A DNA stretch of 64,000 nt from an uncultured Litoreibacter sp. (GTDB taxonomy: Bacteria; Pseudomonadota; Alphaproteobacteria; Rhodobacterales; Rhodobacteraceae): NCBI GenBank assembly GCA_947494645.1, contig CANLVO010000001.1:2294001-2358000 (forward strand). Direction: 5' to 3'. The notes below the pieces were generated by a model. That model searched no databases. It saw only the letters and a program-made list of their open reading frames with translations, and was not told the origin of the DNA. Below, in pieces: positions 16,356-25,188 of the stretch. How positions within the stretch are numbered: position 1 is the first letter of the stretch; every line of letters begins with the position of its first letter. The translations under genes were made by a program, and so were the position numbers.

Positions 16356-17564
16356 TTACGGGCATGCGAGCGAAAGTTCGACACGTGCCCCGCCGAGCGC
16401 TGGCGCGCGCCCGATTTCCACGGTGGCCGAGATTAGCTCGGCCCGCGTGCAAATGTTAGCGAGACCGCTGGGCTGCGCCGATTGGTCAAGATGTATGCCG
16501 GGGCCGTCATCTTCGACACTGACAAAAAGCCGCCCGCCCGTCTGCGATATTTCCACCGCGATCTTGTCGGCATCGCCATGTTTCAACGCGTTGTTTATGG
16601 CCTCCTGCACGATGCGGTAAAGCGCTGTGCGGATCGTGTCGGACAACGTGTCGACCGCGCCGTCGGATCTGTCCGCGACAGTGGTTTCGATCTCGCGGCG
16701 GTAATGGGTGAGGCAGCGCTGAAAATGAGCCTCTACCGCCTCCGAGAAGCCAAAGAGCTGCAACACCCCGGGCTTCATATCCTCTACAATACCGCGCACA
16801 TCGCTGAGGCAATTGTCGAGCGCCTGCTCGAGATCGTCGATCTCGGTGTTGGGAACGCTGTCTTGTTCCGACAAGCGGGATACCCGGCGCTTGATCCGTG
16901 CAAGATCAGCCAAGGTCTGGTCATGCAGATCCATGCCCAGACGCTGGCGTTCGCGCTCCATCCCCTCGGTCAGCCTAAGCGCGCCGACCCGCAGCGCGTT
17001 TTCGCGCCCGCGCGCCTCGCTTTCGGCAACGGCAGCGACGCGAGCCTCCTTGCCGCGCTCCAACGCAAAGAGATAAGCGGAGACCAGATCGGCTGCGCCT
17101 TGCGCGATGACCACCAGCGGCTCGGTATAAGCACCAATGCGGTGCGACGATATCGCCAGCGAACCGGTGATCTCCCCCTGAACGCGCAAAGGCACGATGA
17201 TGCGGCTGTGCAGATTGGCGTCAAAGATTGGCTTGCTGTCTGACCCTTCGAAATGAAACACCGGATCGACCCAAGCATCTTGGGTCAGGATATGGGGCAC
17301 CTCGCCACGCAGCAGCGCACGGATTGGGCTGCGATCAGTGGAGATGTAGGGGTTATGGGTCTTCGACCACGCGGTGCGCAGCCCGGCCTCGTAGCAAATC
17401 TGAATACCGGACGGGTGCAGCAGCACGATGTCCAGATGATCATGCGGAATAAGCGAACGCAGGCCCTCGGCAAAGTTGGCCAGCACCTGCTCGTACTCTG
17501 TCGGGCCCGCAATTGAGCGGGCAATCGACAGGTAGCATTCAAGAGCTTCGTCTGGATTTGGCAT
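16356..17564 (-). CDS. GAF-domain sensor histidine kinase (HisKA_3/NarX-like), cytoplasmic
   Basis: A 402-residue kinase without membrane segments. The N-terminal ~170 residues look like a GAF sensor (HDHLDIVLLHPSGIQI, HSRIIVPLRVQGEITGSL). The phospho-acceptor motif RQRLGMDLHDQTLADL carries the histidine of the HisKA_3 family, and the ATPase shows an N box (IVQEAINNALKHGDA) and DDGPGI. The start at 17564 avoids 31 residues with rare codons that would follow an ATG at 17657, immediately after the dgoK stop. A GGGCCC/GGGCCC hairpin lies in that gap. Its signal may be a soluble sugar-acid metabolite, given dgoK upstream and the lactonase downstream (inference). Confidence 0.85.
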   Translation of the reverse strand: MPNPDEALECYLSIARSIAGPTEYEQVLANFAEGLRSLIPHDHLDIVLLHPSGIQICYEAGLRTAWSKTHNPYISTDRSPIRALLRGEVPHILTQDAWVDPVFHFEGSDSKPIFDANLHSRIIVPLRVQGEITGSLAISSHRIGAYTEPLVVIAQGAADLVSAYLFALERGKEARVAAVAESEARGRENALRVGALRLTEGMERERQRLGMDLHDQTLADLARIKRRVSRLSEQDSVPNTEIDDLEQALDNCLSDVRGIVEDMKPGVLQLFGFSEAVEAHFQRCLTHYRREIETTVADRSDGAVDTLSDTIRTALYRIVQEAINNALKHGDADKIAVEISQTGGRLFVSVEDDGPGIHLDQSAQPSGLANICTRAELISATVEIGRAPALGGARVELSLACP

Positions 17565-17657
17565 GGTGCATTCAGCCTGTATGGCGGCGGCGTCCACTTC
17601 ACCATATTGCGCGGGGCCCTTCAATGTGGGCCCTCTTTGGCGCCGAGAACACTGCAT

Positions 17658-18578
17658 CTAAGCATGGGCCACCTCGCCGCCAACGAACCGCTGGGCCACC
17701 CGCGCCAAACCAGCCACGCAGGCTTTTTCTGCGTCCATGACCATGGGCGTACAGCCGAGATGCTCCAACGCTTCGGTATAGAGCCGCGACAGCCCGCCTG
17801 CCCCGATGATGGCGACGGGTTTGTCCGCCCAAAGGGTCTGGTTCGCCGCCAGTTCATTGCCGATCAACATGCCCGACAGCGCCGCCTTTGAGGCGGCCTT
17901 GTTGGCCCCTGACAAGATCGACGATGCCCGCAGCGCGAAGAGCGACCGACCCAGAGCGACCTCTTCGCTTGTGGCCCGATCAATTTCCGTCAGGAAGGCC
18001 ACATCATCCCAGCCACGGTCTTGTACATCAAAGCGCAGGATCGAGTATTGCGACAACACGGCGAACATCTCGCCGGTCATGTAGGTGTCAAATCCGGCGA
18101 CCCTGCCGCCCTGAATTCTCACCCATTTCGAATGGGTGCCGGGCAGGCAGATGACCCCTTCAAACCTTGGGTTCTTGATCAAGAACCCCGCGATCTGAGT
18201 TTCCTCGCCGCGCATCACATCATCAGGCAGGCGTTGGCAAAGGCCCGGCAGTATATGAAGACGGAACCGGCTGCTGAGCATCGGGGCCTCTACGGTCGTG
18301 CCAAAGGAGACCGGGTCGCAGGGCACCTGAAGGTATCCCGCATCGACCCAGCCCTGTGCTGCGCCAACCATGCCGCTGGCGATGATGTCGCAGCTTTGGA
18401 CGCGGTCAGCCCAGCTGTCGATGACCTCAAGGAGCGTGCTTTTAAACGCGGAGCGCTCCAGCTGTGCCATGCCTTTGGACACGAGCCGTCTGTCCAGAAC
18501 TTGCCCCGCCGTGCCAATGGCGTAGGCCCGCAGATTGGTCGTGCCCCAGTCGACGGCAATCCAGGCAATGTCTTTCAT
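17658..18578 (-). CDS. dgoK: 2-dehydro-3-deoxygalactonokinase
   Basis: A 306-residue sugar-acid kinase with the DgoK pattern: IAVDWGTTNLRAY at the N-terminus (phosphate-1 motif), ASGMVGAAQGW, LPGTHSKWVR, FDTYMTGEMFAVL and GAGGLSRLYTEAL. It phosphorylates 2-keto-3-deoxygalactonate in galactonate breakdown. The matching aldolase DgoA and dehydratase DgoD are not in the window. It heads a leftward run with the two-component system, tautomerase and lactonase, and is divergent from tctCBA. Confidence 0.9.
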   Translation of the reverse strand: MKDIAWIAVDWGTTNLRAYAIGTAGQVLDRRLVSKGMAQLERSAFKSTLLEVIDSWADRVQSCDIIASGMVGAAQGWVDAGYLQVPCDPVSFGTTVEAPMLSSRFRLHILPGLCQRLPDDVMRGEETQIAGFLIKNPRFEGVICLPGTHSKWVRIQGGRVAGFDTYMTGEMFAVLSQYSILRFDVQDRGWDDVAFLTEIDRATSEEVALGRSLFALRASSILSGANKAASKAALSGMLIGNELAANQTLWADKPVAIIGAGGLSRLYTEALEHLGCTPMVMDAEKACVAGLARVAQRFVGGEVAHA

Positions 18579-18791
18579 GGGCGCCCTATCTTGGCTTGAG
18601 GAATGAAAACGGCAGCGGGGTTTTGTGCGCCGTCAGATCTGCGTCGGCATAAGGTCTGCGCAGTTGCACGCGCCTGCCATGTCCAGATCCGTAAATTCCT
18701 TGCGGGTTCCCGCAAAACGCATCCCCTCACCGCAGGGAACGCAAATTTACCGTTCTAATTTAAATGGTTACGCCGCCGATCAGGTCCTCAC

Positions 18792-18830
18792 TTGACAAGT
18801 ATTCTTTAAATATACTGTAATATATCAATT
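18792..18830 (+). promoter_or_regulatory. tctC promoter with operator shared with the 26.6-kb promoter
   Basis: TTGACA (18792-18797), an 18-base spacer and TGTAAT (18816-18821) form a good sigma-70-type promoter 30 bases before the tctC ATG. The stretch TATACTGTAATATATCAATT over and after the -10 is nearly identical to the promoter at 26633-26670, indicating control by one regulator, most simply the GntR protein at 21825-22526. Confidence 0.75.
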
Positions 18831-18850
18831 GATTTCTGGAGGAGAAACCG

Positions 18851-19804
18851 ATGAAACTTTCATCCCTAATTGCGGCTGCCATGGTGGTAGCCTTGCCAAG
18901 CGCCGCCTTCGCCGACTGGCCCGAGCGGCCCGTCACCATCGTTGTTCCAGCGGGTGCTGGCGGCGGCACGGACTCGACGGCGCGCATGCTGTCTGAGCGC
19001 CTGCAAGCCAAGTTTGACGTGCCCTTTAACGTTGTGAACCAGGGTCAGGGTGGCGGTGTCGTTGGCATCAGCACCATCAAGGAGGCAGACCCCGACGGCT
19101 ACACGATTGGCGTGATCTACAACTTCGCTCATTACCAACCGATGGGTCAGGCCGACTTCAATGTCGACGACTTTACCCCGATCGCGCAGTACAACTTTGA
19201 CCCGGCTGGCTTCCATGTCAGCGCCGACAATGAGTGGGGCACCATTTCAGAGGCGCTGGACGCCATCAAAGCCGCGCCCGGCGATTATTCGATCTCTTGT
19301 GGGGGCGGCTGCGGCGGCTCGTGGCCCATTGCGGCTGCGACGCTTCTCAACGAGTGGGGCGTGGACATGTCGCAAGTGCGCATGATTGCAGGCCAAGGCG
19401 CGGCAGGCGCGTTGCAAGACATGGTTGCGGGTGGGTTCGACGTGGTGCCCTCCTCCGTTCCTGAGGCGGGCCCGCTGATTGAGGCTGGCCGTGTCAAAGG
19501 CCTTGCGGTCTTCGGCTCAGAGCGGCTTGAAGCCTTCCCTGACATCCCAACGTTGAAAGAGGAAACCGGGATGGAGAACGCCCTTGGCGCGTGGCGCGGC
19601 GTTGTGGGGGCCAAAGGGCTTGATGCCGACGTTGCCAACCAGCTTGAAGCGGCGTTGAAAGAGATCGTCGAAAGCGAGGACTGGCGGGCGCAGATGACCG
19701 GGCGCGGTTTCGGGATCGAGTGGAAGAACTCCGCTGATTTTGAAACCTTCATGCGCGGCGAGGAGACCTCCGTCCGTGAGATCGTCGGCATTCTCGGGCT
19801 ATAA
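18851..19804 (+). CDS. tctC: Tripartite tricarboxylate transporter binding protein (TctC family)
   Basis: A 317-residue periplasmic protein with a signal peptide (LIAAAMVVALPSAAFA) and the TctC-family opening WPERPVTIVVPAGAGGGTDSTARML, followed by VVNQGQGGGVVG and the ligand-loop region. These proteins bind carboxylates. GGAGGAG lies just before the ATG. It is the first gene of tctCBA-gntR-redoxin and has its own promoter. The true ligand is not known; the neighbouring sugar-acid genes make an aldonate or uronate plausible. Confidence 0.9.
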   Translation: MKLSSLIAAAMVVALPSAAFADWPERPVTIVVPAGAGGGTDSTARMLSERLQAKFDVPFNVVNQGQGGGVVGISTIKEADPDGYTIGVIYNFAHYQPMGQADFNVDDFTPIAQYNFDPAGFHVSADNEWGTISEALDAIKAAPGDYSISCGGGCGGSWPIAAATLLNEWGVDMSQVRMIAGQGAAGALQDMVAGGFDVVPSSVPEAGPLIEAGRVKGLAVFGSERLEAFPDIPTLKEETGMENALGAWRGVVGAKGLDADVANQLEAALKEIVESEDWRAQMTGRGFGIEWKNSADFETFMRGEETSVREIVGILGL

Positions 19805-19861
19805 GTGAAATGGGCGGGCGCTGCTACGGCGCTTGCCCCCACTGGTCGCGGAGGAAACAGC

Positions 19862-20347
19862 ATGAAATTCGATGATGGCCTGAACGGTTTGTTCGCCGTG
19901 TTGATGGGTCTTGGGATGGTTCTGTACAGCGCGGGCCTGCCGGATATGCCCCATATCGATTACGGCCCCGGCTTTTTCCCGACCCTTGTGGGTTACGGCT
20001 TCATTCTTGCCGGATCGACGCTGATTGTCAGGCGCATTGTTGCAGGCGGTGGCGCGGTCGACGGCTGGGTCCGACTGAGAGAGACCGGGCGGGCCGGGAT
20101 CATGGGCTTTGGCGTGATCCTGTGCGCAATCCTCGCCTATGTGCTGCTTGTGGAGCTGCTTGGCTTCTTGCTTCTGGCCCCGGTTCTGCTGTTCACGATG
20201 ATCTACTGGTTTGAGCGCCGCGCCTTGCGGGCCGCCGTGATTGCCATCGTGGGGACGGTCGTGTTCCACACGTTCTTCTACCAGCTGATGTCCGCGCCCT
20301 TGCCGTGGGGGCCGCTTGAGCCATGGGCGGGTGTTCTGACATGGTAG
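19862..20347 (+). CDS. tctB: Tripartite tricarboxylate transporter small membrane subunit TctB
   Basis: A 161-residue protein with four hydrophobic segments and the TctB opening GLFAVLMGLGMVLYSAGLPDMP, followed by GPGFFPTLVGYG. The start at 19862 has GCGGAGGAAA upstream. It overlaps tctA by seven bases. Confidence 0.88.
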   Translation: MKFDDGLNGLFAVLMGLGMVLYSAGLPDMPHIDYGPGFFPTLVGYGFILAGSTLIVRRIVAGGGAVDGWVRLRETGRAGIMGFGVILCAILAYVLLVELLGFLLLAPVLLFTMIYWFERRALRAAVIAIVGTVVFHTFFYQLMSAPLPWGPLEPWAGVLTW

Positions 20348-21828
20348 CGTTTGACGCTTTGAAGTTGGTGTTCGAGCCGCAGACCCTGATCGTGATGATC
20401 TGCTGTGCCATCTACGGCCTGACAGTGGGGGCAATCCCCGGCTTTACCGCGACCATGGCGGTGGCCTTGTTGGTGCCTGTTACCTACTTCATGGACCCCG
20501 TCCCGGCATTGGCTGGCGTGGTCACGCTGGCCGCAATGGCCATCTTCGCGGGCGACATCCCCGGTGCGCTACTGCGGATGCCGGGCACGCCCGCTTCCGC
20601 CGCCTATGCCGACGAGTCCTACCAGATGTCGCAGCGCGGAGAGGCCGAGACGGCGTTGGGCATGGGGCTTGTGGCCTCTGCCATGGGTGGGATTTTCGGG
20701 GCGCTGGTTTTGATCCTTGCGGCCCCTGCCCTGGCCGAGATTGCGTTGAAATTCTCCAGCTTTGAATATTTCTGGCTCGCCTGTCTGGGCCTCGTCGCTG
20801 CGATTGCAGCCACCGACGCACACCCCGCCAAAGGCGCCATCGCGCTGTTTATCGGGCTGTCGATTGGCATGGTCGGGCTGGACCCGGTGATGGGCCAGCA
20901 GCGCTTCACCTTTGACAACACCTACCTGATCGGCGGGCTGGGGTTCATACCTGTCCTGATTGGCCTTTTTGCCGTCTCCGAGGCGCTGAGATACGGGCTG
21001 AGCCCGATCAAACGTCCCGACATCCTGCCGATGAAGGCCTCGACCATGTTTCGCGGCATCTGGGGCCACCTGCGCCGCCTGAAATGGTCGATTGGCCGGG
21101 GCGCAGGTATTGGGACGATTGTCGGAGCTATCCCTGGCGCAGGCGCGGATATCGCGGCTTATATCTCATATGCGGTCGCCCGGAAGTTCTCCCCGAACCG
21201 CAAGGAATTTGGCACTGGCACGGTGGACGGCATCGCGCCTGCGACCTCTGCCAATAACGCGGCTGTGGGCGGCGCGTTGATCCCTGCCACTGTTTTCGGC
21301 ATCCCCGGAGACAGCCTGACGGCGGTGATCATTGGCGTCTTGTACATGAAAGGCCTGAACCCGGGGCCCACAGTGTTCATCATGCAGCCAACGCTGCTTT
21401 ACGCGATCTTCATGGCGTTTCTGATCGCCAATATCATCATGATCCCCTTCGGTTTTGGCGCGATTGCTCTTTTTCGCAAGATCCTCGCGGCCCCTCCCGG
21501 CGTGGTCATGTCGCTGGTTGTCTTGGCCTGTATTGTGGGGGCTTTCGCGGTCGAAAACACCACTTTCGCCGTGCTGGTGATGCTGGGCGCAGGGCTGCTG
21601 GGCTTCTACATGGAGGAGAACAACCTGCCTCTTGCACCCGCGATCCTTGGCGTCGTGCTGGGGCCTATTCTCGAGTCCACCTTTTTGACCTCGCTCGCCA
21701 AGGCGCAGGGGAATTATCTTGAATTCTTCTCGCGTCCGCTGGCAGGAAGTCTCGGAGCGATCACGATTTCACTGATCATCCTTCCGCTAATCTGGAAGGC
21801 GGTCAGTGCCAAGAGGATGACAACATGA
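20341..21828 (+). CDS. tctA: Tripartite tricarboxylate transporter large membrane subunit TctA
   Basis: A 495-residue polytopic protein with the TctA signatures GLTVGAIPGFTATMAVALLVP, GDIPGALLRMPGTPASAAYA and GAIPGAGADIAAYISYAVAR plus TVFGIPGDSLTAVIIG. It forms the ion-driven channel with TctB. The ATG overlaps the tctB stop, and its own stop overlaps the gntR start by four bases. Confidence 0.93.
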   Translation: MVAFDALKLVFEPQTLIVMICCAIYGLTVGAIPGFTATMAVALLVPVTYFMDPVPALAGVVTLAAMAIFAGDIPGALLRMPGTPASAAYADESYQMSQRGEAETALGMGLVASAMGGIFGALVLILAAPALAEIALKFSSFEYFWLACLGLVAAIAATDAHPAKGAIALFIGLSIGMVGLDPVMGQQRFTFDNTYLIGGLGFIPVLIGLFAVSEALRYGLSPIKRPDILPMKASTMFRGIWGHLRRLKWSIGRGAGIGTIVGAIPGAGADIAAYISYAVARKFSPNRKEFGTGTVDGIAPATSANNAAVGGALIPATVFGIPGDSLTAVIIGVLYMKGLNPGPTVFIMQPTLLYAIFMAFLIANIIMIPFGFGAIALFRKILAAPPGVVMSLVVLACIVGAFAVENTTFAVLVMLGAGLLGFYMEENNLPLAPAILGVVLGPILESTFLTSLAKAQGNYLEFFSRPLAGSLGAITISLIILPLIWKAVSAKRMTT

Positions 21829-22526
21829 AAACGGACGGAAAAAGCAACAGGTCGGTGGCGGTCTACAAGGACCTCGAAGAGAGGATTGTGACGCTTCAAA
21901 TAGACCCCGGACGGCTGGTTACAGAGCAGGAGCTTTGCGACATTTGCGGCTATGGCCGCACGCCCGTGCGCGAGGCCATCCAGAAACTGGAGCGCGACAT
22001 GCTGGTCTCCGTGCTGCCGCGCCGGGGCGTCCTGATCGAGCCGATTGATGCGCAGCAAGCCCTGAAGACCATGGATATCCGTACCCGCCTTGAGCCGTTT
22101 CTTACCAAGCGCGCCGTTCGCCTCGCCGAAGATGTGCAGAAATGGCGGTTCAAGGATCTGGCCTCCCGGATGGAGGAAACGCAAGACACCGACAGCGTGC
22201 ATGATTTCATGCGGCTCGACCGGGAACTGAACGAACAGGTGGCGCAAGCCGCACGACACGACATTGCGTGCAAGATTGTCTTCCCGCTTCACGCGATCTC
22301 CCGCCGGATCGGCTATCTCTATGCAACCAAAACGGGCTCTGGCCCCGGCGCGGCTGTCACCACCCACGCAAACCTTGCCCGTGCCATCGCGTCAGGCGAC
22401 GAGGCCGCGGCCATGGAGGCGCTGGAGACCACATTCGAGACCGCGAGCAACACCGCGCTCAAGGTCGAGGCGATGATCAATCGGGGCGAGATCGTCACCG
22501 ACACCGCGCTGGAGAAGTCCGGCTAG
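21825..22526 (+). CDS. GntR-family (FCD-type) regulator of the tct operon
   Basis: A 233-residue regulator with an N-terminal winged helix (YGRTPVREAIQKLERDMLVSVLPRRGVLIEPI) and an all-helical FCD-like domain whose metal-ligand region includes DFMRLDRELNEQV. FCD proteins sense small carboxylates or sugar acids. The ATG overlaps the tctA stop (ATGA), so transporter and regulator are co-produced. The shared operator sequences at 18.8 and 26.6 kb flank this gene on both sides and are its most likely targets (inference). Confidence 0.87.
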   Translation: MKTDGKSNRSVAVYKDLEERIVTLQIDPGRLVTEQELCDICGYGRTPVREAIQKLERDMLVSVLPRRGVLIEPIDAQQALKTMDIRTRLEPFLTKRAVRLAEDVQKWRFKDLASRMEETQDTDSVHDFMRLDRELNEQVAQAARHDIACKIVFPLHAISRRIGYLYATKTGSGPGAAVTTHANLARAIASGDEAAAMEALETTFETASNTALKVEAMINRGEIVTDTALEKSG

Positions 22527-22564
22527 CCCCGCGCATTCCACGAACCGAAGGAGACCTTTGCCCC

Positions 22565-23098
22565 ATGCTGATGCCGCGTAAGAAAACCCCCGACCTGACC
22601 CTACCCATGGTGACTGGTGGACAGTTCAAACTGTCCGAGGAAAGCAACGAGCGCGGCACGCTTGTGTGTTTCTACCGTGGCCTGCACTGCCCGATCTGCG
22701 CGACCTATCTCAAGGAGCTTGAAAAGCTGACCCCTGAGTTTGCGGAGCGAGGCATTGGCACCTTCGCGGCCTCGACCGATGTCGAAGAACGCGCCCAAGC
22801 CATGGCAGAGAAAGCCGACCTGAAGGCGCTGCGGCTGGGCTACGGGTTGTCCATCGCGGAGGCCACGGATTGGGGGCTCTATATCTCCACCTCCCGCGGG
22901 AAGTCATCGCTGGGGATCGAAGAGCCGGACTTGTTCTCGGAGCCGGGCGTGTTTCTCGTCCAACCGAACCAGGCGCTCTATTACATGTCTGTCCAGACGA
23001 TGCCCTTCGTGCGGCCCAATTTCAAAGAGCTGCTGACGGCGGTGGACGGCGCAATGGCTGCGAATTACCCCGCGCGGGGCGAGCACAAGGTCGCCTGA
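22565..23098 (+). CDS. Peroxiredoxin-like redoxin (AhpC/TSA type)
   Basis: A 177-residue thioredoxin-fold protein with the motif CFYRGLHCPICATYLKEL, giving a C42-x-x-C45 pair, then ASTDVEERAQAMAEKADL and FLVQPNQALYYMSVQTMPFVRP. The spacing fits the peroxiredoxin-like family rather than 2-Cys AhpC. AAGGAGA precedes the start by eleven bases. It follows gntR by 38 bases. A paralogue lies next to another GntR gene at 62509-63027, and the two share the R-G-x-H-C-P-x-C core. Confidence 0.8.
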   Translation: MLMPRKKTPDLTLPMVTGGQFKLSEESNERGTLVCFYRGLHCPICATYLKELEKLTPEFAERGIGTFAASTDVEERAQAMAEKADLKALRLGYGLSIAEATDWGLYISTSRGKSSLGIEEPDLFSEPGVFLVQPNQALYYMSVQTMPFVRPNFKELLTAVDGAMAANYPARGEHKVA

Positions 23099-23152
23099 TC
23101 TCAGATCGCTCAACGCAGCCAGTTGCTGACTTGGCCGACACGCCTAGGGTGA

Positions 23153-23539
23153 CTATTGCGCGGGCACTGAGTTGTGGCACATCGCCATTTGCCAACCCGC
23201 CCCTGCCCGCTTCCAAACCTGACTGGTCAGCAGCGTGACGTCGCGCGTCGTGCCGGTCTGAACAGCTTTGACGGTTTGAACCAACGCGCCAATCATGACC
23301 GCCGCATCCCCGGTGACACGGATATCGAGCGGGCCGCGTGCGACCGACACGAAGCGGAACTTGTCACGCACACCAACAAGATAAGCGTCCTTGCCATCGA
23401 CGCCGCCGTGGATGTGAATATGCGCGACATCCTTGGCCAACAGCGCCCCGAGCGCGTCAACATCCCCGTCCATTAAGGCCTTGCAGCGGGCGTCTTCGGC
23501 TTGCGTCAGCGCAGCGATATCGTTTTCTAAATCAGTCAT
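23153..23539 (-). CDS. SnoaL/DUF4440-like small protein (NTF2 fold)
   Basis: A 128-residue protein with the NTF2-like pattern: a helical start AALTQAEDARCKALMDGDVDALGALLAKDVAHIH, then strands ending VWKRAGAGWQMAMCHNS. Such proteins include ketosteroid-isomerase-like enzymes and many of unknown function. The ATG at 23539 has GGAGA nine bases upstream. It is the last gene of the leftward amino-acid-type ABC operon, 23 bases after the ATPase. Confidence 0.7.
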   Translation of the reverse strand: MTDLENDIAALTQAEDARCKALMDGDVDALGALLAKDVAHIHIHGGVDGKDAYLVGVRDKFRFVSVARGPLDIRVTGDAAVMIGALVQTVKAVQTGTTRDVTLLTSQVWKRAGAGWQMAMCHNSVPAQ

Positions 23540-23562
23540 TTCCAAATTCTCCAAGAAGGCCG

Positions 23563-24354
23563 TCAGGCAATCTGCCCGAGGAAGGTCCGGGTACGTGCAT
23601 GTTTGGGCGCCTCGAAGAAAGCGTCAGGGGCGTTTTCCTCGATGATCTCGCCGTGATCCATGAAGATGACACGATCAGCGACGCTGCGGGCAAAACCCAT
23701 CTCATGCGTCACGCAAATCATCGTCATGCCGTCAGAGGCCAGATCAATCATCGTATCGAGCACCTCGTTGACCATCTCGGGATCCAACGCGGAGGTCGGC
23801 TCGTCAAAGAGCATGATCTTGGGCTGCATGCAGAGCGCGCGGGCAATGGCCACGCGCTGTTGCTGACCGCCGGACAGCTGCGCGGGATACTTATCCGCCT
23901 GCTCTGGGATGCGCACGCGTTCGAGATAACTGCGCCCGATACGTTCTGCCTCTTCGCGGGATTTTCCGGCGACTTTGACAGGGCCGAGCATACAGTTTTC
24001 CAGGATGGTAAGATGCGGAAAGAGATTGAACTGCTGGAAGACCATGCCGATATCGCGACGCGCGGCACGAATGCTTGCCGCATCCGACGCCAACGCTTTG
24101 CCATCGATCCGGATCTCACCGCTCTGGATGGTTTCCAGCTGATTGATGCAGCGGATCAGGGTGGATTTGCCTGAGCCCGATGGTCCGCAGATTACGATCT
24201 TCTCGCTGGGCTGGACCGACAGGTTCACATTCTTCAGCGCCTGAAAGCCGCCGAACCATTTATCGATCCCGATCATCTCGATGGCCGGAGCAGTGGCCCC
24301 CTGCGCCATCTGCGCAGGGGGGTGGCTTTTTCCATTGGCGTTCATATTGGCCAT
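23563..24354 (-). CDS. Polar amino-acid-type ABC importer ATPase (GlnQ/HisP-like)
   Basis: A 263-residue ATPase with Walker [11 protein letters not shown]-loop [17 protein letters not shown], signature [15 protein letters not shown] and Walker [17 protein letters not shown], all in the exact form of the polar amino-acid group. The start at 24354 lies one base after the binding-protein stop. The first ~25 residues are a low-complexity extension not seen in most members. Confidence 0.92.
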   Translation of the reverse strand: MANMNANGKSHPPAQMAQGATAPAIEMIGIDKWFGGFQALKNVNLSVQPSEKIVICGPSGSGKSTLIRCINQLETIQSGEIRIDGKALASDAASIRAARRDIGMVFQQFNLFPHLTILENCMLGPVKVAGKSREEAERIGRSYLERVRIPEQADKYPAQLSGGQQQRVAIARALCMQPKIMLFDEPTSALDPEMVNEVLDTMIDLASDGMTMICVTHEMGFARSVADRVIFMDHGEIIEENAPDAFFEAPKHARTRTFLGQIA

Positions 24355-24355
24355 G

Positions 24356-25152
24356 CTATTGAACCGCAAATTCCGGGAATGGCTCGGCAAACCATTTCTC
24401 ATAGATCTCCGGCAATTGGCCGGAGGCCTCGATCTCGGCGAGGAATGTGTTGGCGTAGTCCATCATTTCAGGCTGATCGGGATGAATGCCAAGCGCGAGG
24501 ATGAAGCGGTTCATTTCGAACTTCTCCTCATACTGCCCGGGGCGCATTTCGTGGATTTGCTTCATCCCGATATTGGAGACGCCGATCAGCTCCACCTGAC
24601 CCGACAGGAGGGCCTGCACCGCGCTGACGTCATCATCGAAGCGGCGAATTTCGACGGCATCGGACGCAATGGCCGTCAACGAGACGTCTTGCCCGCTGGC
24701 ACGGGTCACCCCAACAGCGCGGCCATCGAGGTCCTCAACCTTGGTGACCGGCACGTCGACACCGCCAAAGATCCCAACGCGCACCGCGGCGTAGGGGGTT
24801 GTGAAATCGACTTTCTCAGCCCGCTCAGGCGTGATTGCGAGCGACGAGATCAAAATGTCGGCCTGTCCGCTGAGCGATACGGAATGCGGTTTGGCCCGGT
24901 TACAGGCACGATATTGATATCGACGCCTAGCTTTTCGGCAAAAAGCTTGCCGATATCGGGATCGTACCCGTCTGGCTCATTTTCGGCATTGATAAAGCCC
25001 AGGGGCGGGAAGTCGACCAACATGCCAATGTTGATCACACCCTTGCCTTGAATATCGGATATTGCATCTGCCTGCGCAGGTTGAACGATCGCAAGGCTTG
25101 CGGAAAACAACGCGACCCCCGCCAGCATGCTTTTGAGAATATTGAACGTCAT
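24356..25152 (-). pseudogene. Polar amino-acid-type ABC binding protein, broken by a one-base frameshift
   Basis: The first part (25152 to about 24876) encodes a signal peptide (LAGVALFSASLAIVQPAQA) and a family-3 solute-binding domain up to PVTGPNRIPY, then shifts frame. The remainder is in another frame from SGQADILISSLAITPERAEKVDFTTPYA onward to the end [11 protein letters not shown]. The family expects P-Y-L-L-S-G-Q-A-D here, so one base is missing near 24873-24877 (GTATC/GCTCAGC). The whole interval is 797 bases, one short of a multiple of three. It could be a real inactivating deletion or a sequencing error. The rest of the gene is intact. Confidence 0.82.
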
Positions 25153-25188
25153 AGGACTCCTCCAGGTTTGGTGGCAGATGCCACCGGG

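Noticed and set aside
22268-22564. Extension upstream of the first redoxin
   Set aside because: It overlaps the gntR gene in another frame, is Arg/His-rich, and a proper ribosome site lies just before 22565.
24860-24890. Programmed frameshift in the ABC binding protein
   Set aside because: No slippery heptamer or following structure is evident, and this protein family is not known to use recoding; a deletion or sequencing error is simpler.
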